64,000 nucleotides of DNA from Typha latifolia (Eukaryota; Streptophyta; Magnoliopsida; Poales; Typhaceae): positions 8,868,280 to 8,932,279 of the forward strand of contig CM034108.1 in assembly GCA_019914945.1 (NCBI GenBank). The letters are read 5' to 3'. The notes under the pieces were generated by a model. That model was not told the DNA's origin, made no database searches, and worked only from the letters and a program-made list of their open reading frames with translations. Position 1 is the stretch's first letter. Each line of letters starts with the position of its first letter. Below, piece by piece: positions 56,584 to 64,000 of this stretch. Both the position numbers and the translations under genes were made by a program.

Positions 56584-58103
56584 CATAGATCTCAGAAATC
56601 AAAGTAACCATTGAATTATGAAAAGTGCCATGTGAGGTTTAAAAATTAGAAAATTAGTCAATTTACTTATGCGTCAAATTTGATTAATGATACCCTAACT
56701 CAACTAGAAATATATTAGATTAAGGTCAAAGGTGTCAAAATCCATCTAAGAATTCAAAATTTTGGCACACAATGTAAATGCATGATATTAGAATTATTTT
56801 ACACATAAACTCTAACTATGCGTAAATTGAGTCACATAGGTAAAAATTGATCAAGACTAGAAGTCAAACCAACTTACAACACATGCAAAAAGATACTTTT
56901 GTTATGTAAATGTGGTTTTGACTCTTAGGAAGTAAGATAGCCCTTTTCTTAGATCTTTTCAAATCTTGTTTCATACAAAAAATAATTTTTCTTTGAGTGA
57001 TTTCCATGAAAAAGACATACTTGGCTTTTATTTTTATCACTCAAACCCGTTTGATTTTCCCTTGCAAGTTAATTTTTCCCATTTTTTCTTCCAAATTTGC
57101 CTTTTTACTATTTGGTGTTGTATTAAATGCTAATGGGAAACTATAAAAATAGAGATAACTGTTACCTTATTGTTATTCTACTTCTTTCCTCTCTCACTTC
57201 GTCCTTCTCTTCTTTTTCTTATTTTTTATACAAGCCTCTCATATGCTAGCTTGAGATAATATATATATATATATATTATTTTTCTATTCATGTACAAGTA
57301 TTTATCACGAGTTTGTTCTACTCGAAATAATTCTATATAAACATCTCATACGAGGAAAATATTACTGTATGCATTGTGTTCAATAGATCTCTAAGGTTAT
57401 ACATCTAAGACATTTTATATAACTTGACAATTTACTCTCTTACTTTTTTATTCTCCATTTATTTGCTACTATCCAATTCTTACAAATAAACAAGACTTTT
57501 TTGTTCTCCATTTAATTGCTACTATCCCATACTTTAAGAATATTCATCTTTTTAATCTCATCCCAACTATTTTTGACAAATATTTAGGCATGGTTAAAAG
57601 GTAATTTCACATTACGTAATAGTACGAGTCTTCAAAAGTTTGAATAGGGTCTGTCGCATTCCTACTCCTCCGTTATCATTTTAGCCATAATGTAGAGTTA
57701 TTTTATACAATTCGTAGTTATATTTTTGCGAATCACACTTATATTTATGCAATTCATAATTATTTTTATGCAATTTGTTCTTCCTTTTATTGCCAATATT
57801 TATTTGTAATTTAAACATGTAATGCATTTTATACTTAATTAGGAGGAGTGTGAGAGAAGTATCTTTTCAAACATTTGAAGACTCATTTCATCATTACTAA
57901 TACATAGTATAAATTCACTTCCAACAATGCTTAAATATTTGCCAAAAATAGTAGGGATTAGATTAAAAAGATGAGTACGACTAAGATAGAGACAAGTAGA
58001 TAATTCTAGAAAGTTGATCCATATCTTCTCACGTCCAATGATCTACAGATGACTGTTCCGATTATTATGGAATTCTATTCTACATAAGTGATATGAAGTA
58101 CGC
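52346..58103. other. AT-rich intergenic region, no gene seen
   Basis: Both strands lack convincing coding frames; the longest are under 95 codons and low in complexity. Short phrases with ACTCGG/CTAAGTCGG recur around 54400-54650 and 55010-55060, suggesting decayed repeats. No LTR, TIR or RNA gene could be defined. The region ends at the C2 LTR. Confidence 0.5.
56519..56579 (+). repeat. (TA)n microsatellite
   Basis: About 29 perfect TA units. A shorter TA tract lies at about 57257-57280. Confidence 0.97.
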
Positions 58104-58915
58104 TGATACATTTAGTTAGGATCTTTTCTTACTGTATTAGTTATTTCGAACGCAGGTGGAGTCGCGTTCGAATGCCTTTGTGAATGCCTGCATTAGGTTC
58201 GCAAATACAAAGAACACATATTGTGCGTTCGAACGCGGTTAGACGAGTTCGAACGCCTGCATCGCGTTCGCGCATAAAGAGAACGTCTTCTGTGCGTTCG
58301 AACGCGATCGGGCGCGTTCGAATGCAATCGGCGGGAATCCTTTAGAATTAGGGTTACTTATTATTTTAGAACTTGTTGGCTAGCCTGTATATATATGTGG
58401 ATAGTAGCCAAATTCATAATGCTATTGGAATATTAATTTCTTGCCTCTGTATTATCTATCTACCCTAATCTCCCTCCTTTTTCTTCACCATCCGTCCACC
58501 TCTATCGTTGGCAAGATTTTTCCTAACTTCTAATCTCCCTCGACTATCGAGTCACCTTTCTTCTTTGAGATCTCGACCACTTCATTTCCTTCGTCTACAT
58601 CCTTTAACCACATCCACAATCAACATTCATCTTCATACCCATCCATAACCCTAACATCCACTCCACCCATCACCACCACCATCACCCACGTTATTCCATA
58701 TTTTTATCCCTACTACATTCAAATCTATGAAGGGTGTAAATACAAAAATTGTAGATCAGGAAGTTACGGATCTAATTCAATTAGTTTCGTAATTTTCTAA
58801 CTACCAAAGAATATTCGACGAATATTTTCTCATAGTTGCGCGGATTGATTCATGTAATATATCTAGATCTTGAAGGAATCGTTGCGTAGCCTATCTTTAG
58901 TTCAAAAACCTATCA
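58104..58915 (+). repeat. C2 5' LTR (812 bp)
   Basis: It starts TGATACATTTAG and ends ACCTATCA. A single primer-binding site (TGGTATCAGAGC, 58918-58929) follows two bases later; the inner PBS and CTTATCA extension seen in C1 are absent. Confidence 0.88.
58148..58396 (+). promoter_or_regulatory. C-family LTR promoter: TTCGAACG cluster plus TATA
   Basis: Copies of GCGTTCGAACGC or near variants occur between about 58148 and 58325, followed by TATATATAT at 58388-58396, about 60 bp on. The layout is the same as in the A and D LTRs, although the surrounding sequence is unrelated. Confidence 0.5.
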
Positions 58916-58972
58916 AGTGGTATCAGAGCAGGCGAACCTCAGACTTCCATTAATGGTTAAAAAATAAGGAAG

Positions 58973-60250
58973 ATGACATAAACAAGGAGACCTATGGAGA
59001 GCACACCCACAAGGGAAGACTCAATCCACGATGGCCATAACCGTGAGGCCGATTCCTTTGGAGCGACCACAGTAGAACCGAGTCAACCAACGTCCATGAG
59101 TGCGAATATGGATGAACTTAGGGGCATGTTCCATACGTTGATGCATAGAGTTGACTCAATTCAAAAGGATCACAATGATTTCAAGGAATATGTCATGGAT
59201 CGATTTGATTCGTCATCTCCTCAACGACGATCAGAGTTTCAAGAAGGACCAGCGGTGAGACCTCATTGAACTGATATCCCACAGGTCCGGGTGCATCATG
59301 TGAGTGTCAATGATCCCCTATTACCTATGCCTACACATTATTCCCCACCTTCGTTGCAAAACCCAAGACCAGTAGTGGTGGAACCCGAGAAGCGTGCGAC
59401 ACCGGTGCGCTTTGTCGATGAGGGGATTGCCACTTTGAGGGTGAGGTTGATCCCTTTTGGAGATGGTGATGGATGGGCTCAGAGATTTAGAGAAGGGGAT
59501 CAACTTGCACAAAGGTTTAGAGCTGAACTAAGGATCTTTCGTGAACCCGCCAATGCTATTCGGGAAAGAACTGCACACTTGGATTTTCCAAAATTCCAAG
59601 GCGGTGATCCAACAGATTGGGTGTTTCAAGTTGAATGATATTTTGATTGTCAAGGTACAGCGGAACATGTAAAAGTCTAGATGGCAAGCTTTCACCTCCA
59701 AGGAACGGCATTGCATTGGTATAGATCGGTTCTTCGTGGTGGTGGTTTTACTAGATGAGTTGATTTTGTAGGAGGATTACATGCAGATTTGTGACAGCGG
59801 CATATGAAGATTTTGCTGCCACATTAAGCAAGATGGTACAGAGGACAACCGTATTAGAGTACCAAGCTAACTTTGAGAGAGTTAGTAGTCATTGTGAGCC
59901 ACCTTGGCCCGAACAGACATTGATGAGCACATTTATTTTAGGGTTACGAAAGCGGATGTTCTTGCATTATGTCCTACTACTCTTGAAATTCTACAGTTTC
60001 AAAATCAACGGTTTGCACCTAAAATGCCGGGCGAAAATTCTGTGGTTTCAAAATCAGCAGCTATGAGCACTAGACCACGACCACCTTTGAGACCTTCTTC
60101 CGATGTTACAGGAGGCACAAGACCCCCCGTTCGAACTCTCACACCTGTCTAGGTGGAGGAGCGAAGAGAGAAGGGCCTTTATTTTCGATGTGATGAGCAT
60201 TTCACCCTCGGTCATTAGTGTTCGAAATCGATCGGGAGTGTGATGCTTAT
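58973..60250 (+). pseudogene. C2 gag
   Basis: The expected start (58973) is followed by TAA at the third codon. Open pieces then read MESTPTREDSIHDGHN, SANMDELRGMFHTLMHRVDS, HLDFPKFQGGDPTDWVFQVE and a zinc knuckle (FRCDEHFTLGH) with TAG before its last Cys. Frameshifts lie near 59430, 59640 and 59960. Around 59990-60060 the gene has a short deletion with partial repetition. Confidence 0.8.
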
Positions 60251-62152
60251 CGATGATCTTGAAGATGACGATGAGGTTGTTGATGATGGAGAGTGTCCAG
60301 AGGAGGTCCATGAGGAGGTCATTGAGGAGGGCATGGAGGAAGATATCTAAGTTGAAATATCGATGCATGTATTCGGGTACTTCCCGTCGAGGACGTTACG
60401 AGTAGACGGACTCGTTAGAAAGCATTGTGTGCACATCCTCATCGATTCGGGGAGTACACTCAACTTTCTAGACGAGGTTAGTGAGGAGATTGGGTTTGGA
60501 TGCCCAACCGACCATAGAATTTGACGTTGCTATTGGAGACGGCACAAAGTTTAAGGTGGAGAGCTTGTGTCGTCGGGTCAGTATACGAGTGCAAGGACAT
60601 GACATTATTGTGGACTTGTATCCATTAGCGTTGTGAGGAGCAAACATTGTCCTTGGTATTCCGTGGTTACAAAGTTTGAGACCTGTCATATTTGATTTCC
60701 GGAGCATGTGGATGAAATCTAAACAAGGAAATAAAGATGTGCGATTTGATGTCGTTCGGTCTTCACTAATTCCTACGATGTAGCCTATGGTGGGGCTGCC
60801 TTGTGCGTATGATTTGGCCTACCTTCTTCAATTAGGACTAGCAGGAGATGAGCCTCAAACGAGTTCAAGTACTACCATTGAATTGTCTAATTTATTAGAT
60901 AACTTTTATGGACTGTTTGAGGAGCCATAGGAGTTGCCACCGAGGAGAGAGACAAACCATCGTATAGAGATTATACCCGACGCTGCACCGGAGAACGTGA
61001 GGCCATATCGGTATCCACATGTGCAAAAAGAGGTTATCTCAAAGATAGTAGCCGAGATGTTGGAGCAAGGTCTCATTCAACCAAGTCATAGCTCATACTC
61101 ATCCCCCATTTTATTGGTGCGAAAAAAAATGGGACATAGCATTTTTCTGTCGACTATCGGGCACTAAATGCTATTATCGTCAATGACGGTATTCTATTCT
61201 GGTTATCGAGGAGTTGCTGGACGAGCTTTTAGGGGCGACTATATTTAGTAAGCGTGACTTGAGGGCTGGGTATCATCAAATTAGAGTTCACTCGGTGGAT
61301 GTGCACAAAACTGCGTTTCGAACTCCAAACGGGCATTATGAGTTCCGGGTGATGCCTTTTAGTCTCATAAATGCTCCAGCTACCTTTCAAGGCCTCATGA
61401 ATGATATATTTTGGCCTTTCTTGCGAAGGTATGTCTTGGTATTTTTTGACGACATTTTGGTGTATAGCAGGACTAAATTGGAGCATTGGCGACATTTGGA
61501 GGATGTGCTGAATTTGTTGAAGCAAAACCAATTGAAGATCAAGAAGTCGAAGTGCCTATGGGGAGTACCATTAGTGGAGTATTTAGGCCATATCATTTCA
61601 GCGGATAGTATAGCGGCAGATCCTCAAAAGGTTGCATGTATGACCGCTTGGCCTATTCCTACTACTACCACCGGATTGAGAGAATTTTTGGGGCTGACCG
61701 AATATTATCGCTGATTCATTGCCGGATATGGCAAGATCGCTGCTCCTCTCACTTCTTTGTTGAAGGACTCTTTTAGATGGATGGATGAAGCCACTTCAGT
61801 ATTTGAAAATCTAAAAACAGCAATGACGACGGCGCCCGTTCTAGCACTACCAGACTTCACCAAGGAGTTCATTGTAGAATGTGATGCGTCGGGAGTTGAC
61901 ATAGGAGCTATACTAATTCAAGGAGGACGTCCCATTGCTTATCTTAGCAATGCTTTATCACAAAAATCTCAACAATTATTGACTTATCAGAGAGAGATGT
62001 TGGCAATTCTACATGCGGTGACAAAGTGGAGGCTTTATTTGATCGGTAGACGATTCATTATACGAACCGATCAAAGGAGCCTTCCATACTTTATGGGACA
62101 TCGTATACACACTTCGGCATAGCAGAGATGGGTCACAAAATTGTTGGGGTAT
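60251..62152 (+). pseudogene. C2 protease, RT and RNase H
   Basis: Protease keeps LIDSGSTLNF (near 60440) but is frameshifted directly after. RT reads [29 protein letters not shown], then [23 protein letters not shown] and the catalytic [13 protein letters not shown]. RNase H reads ECDASGVDIGAILIQGG, TYQREMLAI and RTDQRSLPYF, with a TAG at 62120-62122. Stops or shifts occur near 61135, 61170-61210, 61710 and 62120. Confidence 0.85.
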
Positions 62153-63180
62153 TGTTAGGTTTTTATTTGTTGGCAATTGTGTACAAAATATTCTAAGTGT
62201 ATTTTTTCATGTATATGAGCTTTACACAAGTCTAGGATATCTCAGGTTTGACGAGTTGCAAGATTATTGGAGAAAAGCCGTTGAGTTCACACCGCGTTCA
62301 CAAACACGTTTGAACGTGGAACCTGCGTTCACACAAACAGAGAGCCGCGTTCACAAACGCGTTCGAACGTGGAATCTGCGTTCACACAGACAGAGAGCCG
62401 CGTTCACAAACGCGTTCGAACGCGGGTACTGCATTCATACAGACAGAGATCCGCGTTCACAAACGCGTTCGAACGCGGGTACTATGTTCACACAGACCGA
62501 GAGCTGCGTTCACAAACGCGTTCGAACGCAATCTGAAGAATTCAAGTTGTCGCGTTCGAACGCATTCGGGCCCGTTTGGACACACCTGAGATCAAGTCAT
62601 GCCGTTCGAACGCACCCGGGCCGCGTTCGAACGCACCAATGAAGTATGATAAAATTGGACTTTCGTGAGTACGGATAAGACTTGGATTTGGCTCTATCTT
62701 GGAGATCATATATAAGGATTGTGATGCCCTAACTCTAGGGAGGTTGAAGAAGCATTATTGATGGAGACTTCTTGAGGCTACATCGATTCTTCAACTAACA
62801 AGGTTCCACTCATCATTAAAAAGTTAATCTTTTGTCTCAAGGGTTATCTAGACGAAAGATCAATCTCGAGGGTTACTGAGGTTGGATTTCAATCACGAGA
62901 AGCAGTGAATCGTGGGTTCTAGCGAGCAAGACTGAGAAGAACAAAGTCGTTTGGATCGACGGGTTGTTTTGTGAGTCAGTCTTGTAACTACTACTATTCT
63001 AGTGATTAGTTTTGATCCGAGTTTGGATCCGTGGTTTTTTCCCGTTTGGGTTTTTCCACGTTAAAATCTTAGCGTTCATCTCTGCTTTTGTTCTTAATAT
63101 TTCTACGGACTTTTACTTAAGCGAACGAGTGATATCATTGCCTAGTATTTAGATACATAATTGTGTCTAGGGGTTTTTCA
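62153..63180 (+). mobile_element. D2: solo D-family copia LTR (1028 bp)
   Basis: A single TGTTAGG...TTTTTCA LTR is flanked by GGTAT on both sides (62148-62152, 63181-63185) and interrupts C2 RNase H, whose sequence resumes directly after. It holds about five 53-bp units and a TATATAAGG box near 62709. A solo LTR forms by recombination between the two LTRs of one element. Confidence 0.93.
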
Positions 63181-63233
63181 GGTATGATTATAAAATACAA
63201 TACAAGAAGGGAATGGAAAATAGAGTACCGAGC
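63181..63233 (+). pseudogene. C2 RNase H tail
   Basis: A short piece reading YDYKIQYKKGMENR continues RNase H after D2. It stops where D3 begins. Confidence 0.75.
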
Positions 63234-64000
63234 TTGCAAGATTATTGGAGAAAAGCCGTCGAGTTCACACCGCGTTCACAAACGCGTTCGAACGCGGGTA
63301 CTGCGTTCACATAGACAGAGAGGCGCGTTCACAAACGCGTTCGAACGCGGGTATTGCGTTCACACAGGACAGAAAATGCGTTCACAAATGCATTCGAACG
63401 CGGGTACTACGTTCACACAGACCGAGAGCTGCGTTCACAAACGCGTTCGAACGCAACCTGAAGAATTCAAGTTATCGCGTTGGAATGCACTCGGGCCCGT
63501 TCGAACGCACCTGAGTTCAAGTTATGCCGTTCAAACGCACCCGAGCCGCGTTCGAACGCACTAACGAAGTTTGATAAAATTAGACTTTCGTGAGTACGGA
63601 TAAGACTTGAATTTGGCTCTATCTTAGAGATCATATATACGGATTGTGATGCCCTATCTTTAGGGAGGTTGAAGAAGCACATCGGTTCTTCAACTATCAA
63701 GGTTCCACTGATCTACAAAACTTAATCTTTCGTCTTAAGGGCTATCTAGACGAAAGATCAATTTCGAGGGTTACTGAGGTTGGACTTCAATCACGAGAAG
63801 CAGTGAATCGTGGGTTCTAGCGAGCAAGACTGAGAAGAACAAAGTCGTTTGGATCGACGGGTTGTTTTGTGAGTCAGTCTTGTAACTATTACTATTCTAG
63901 TGATTGGTTTTGATCCGAGTTTGGATTCGTCGTTTTTTCCCGTTTGGGTTTTCCCACGTTAAAATCTTGTCGTTCATCTCTGCTTTTGTTTTTAATATTT
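63234..64000 (+). repeat. D3: 5'-truncated D-family LTR, runs off the window
   Basis: It begins at the LTR-internal phrase TTGCAAGATTATTGG, so about 100 bp of the LTR start are missing, and it continues past the window end. It has about four 53-bp units and a TATATA box near 63635. No target duplication can be seen. Confidence 0.85.

Larger units (their letters stand above)
58104..63233 (+). mobile_element. C2: plus-strand C-family gypsy element, 3' end missing
   Basis: 5' LTR, PBS, gag, protease, RT and RNase H are present in order. RNase H is interrupted by solo LTR D2 (62153-63180) and then cut at 63233 by a D-family LTR fragment. Integrase, chromodomain and 3' LTR are absent from the window. 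It is the best reference for the family because its 5' LTR and order are uninterrupted to 62152. Confidence 0.85.

Overview
This is nuclear DNA from a flowering plant. The window is dominated by nested LTR retrotransposons of plant types: chromodomain Ty3/gypsy elements and a Ty1/copia element resembling the SIRE/Maximus group. Their primer-binding sites match plant initiator-Met tRNA. There is one host gene, with a plant-style split structure. The sequence does not let me name the species.

Layout. (1) 1-31296 is a nest built inside an old minus-strand gypsy element, C0. A second minus-strand copy of the same family, C1 (1313-23734), sits in its RNase H region. C1 in turn hosts a plus-strand gypsy element of another family, A1 (4037-9404, target duplication GAAAG), and a complete plus-strand copia element, D1 (10836-20852, target duplication GCCTC). 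C0 also received a truncated A2 (25439-27889) and two solo A LTRs, A4 and A5. (2) 31297-33558 holds rearranged C-family scraps. (3) 33559-43747 is a purine-rich stretch, remnants of a third LTR family (E), a minus-strand A3 element lying between direct repeats, and solo LTR A6. (4) 43748-45196 is a non-autonomous hAT-type DNA transposon with 12-bp inverted repeats and an 8-bp target duplication. (5) 45426-52147 is the host gene: two exons, a 6.3-kb phase-0 intron and a predicted 126-aa single-pass membrane protein of unknown function. (6) 52148-58103 is AT-rich intergenic DNA. (7) 58104-64000 is a plus-strand C element (C2) interrupted by a D-family solo LTR (D2), followed by a further D LTR fragment (D3).

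Almost every retrotransposon coding region is broken by nonsense codons, frameshifts or large deletions. The best preserved is the D1 polymerase frame, which runs without a frameshift from 14060 to 17065 and carries three nonsense codons. A1 and A3 carry reciprocal deletions: one lacks RT/RNase H, the other lacks integrase.

Two signals cut across families. First, a 12-bp palindrome, GCGTTCGAACGC, forms clusters just upstream of the TATA box in the LTRs of gypsy families A and C and copia family D. It does so again inside D1, ahead of an accessory 3' ORF. Second, A-family LTR ends and leaders carry tandem arrays of the initiator-Met primer-binding site at 42-bp spacing, so the LTR boundary differs from copy to copy. 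C-family LTRs show a shorter version of the same thing. These two patterns are the most interesting content of the window.
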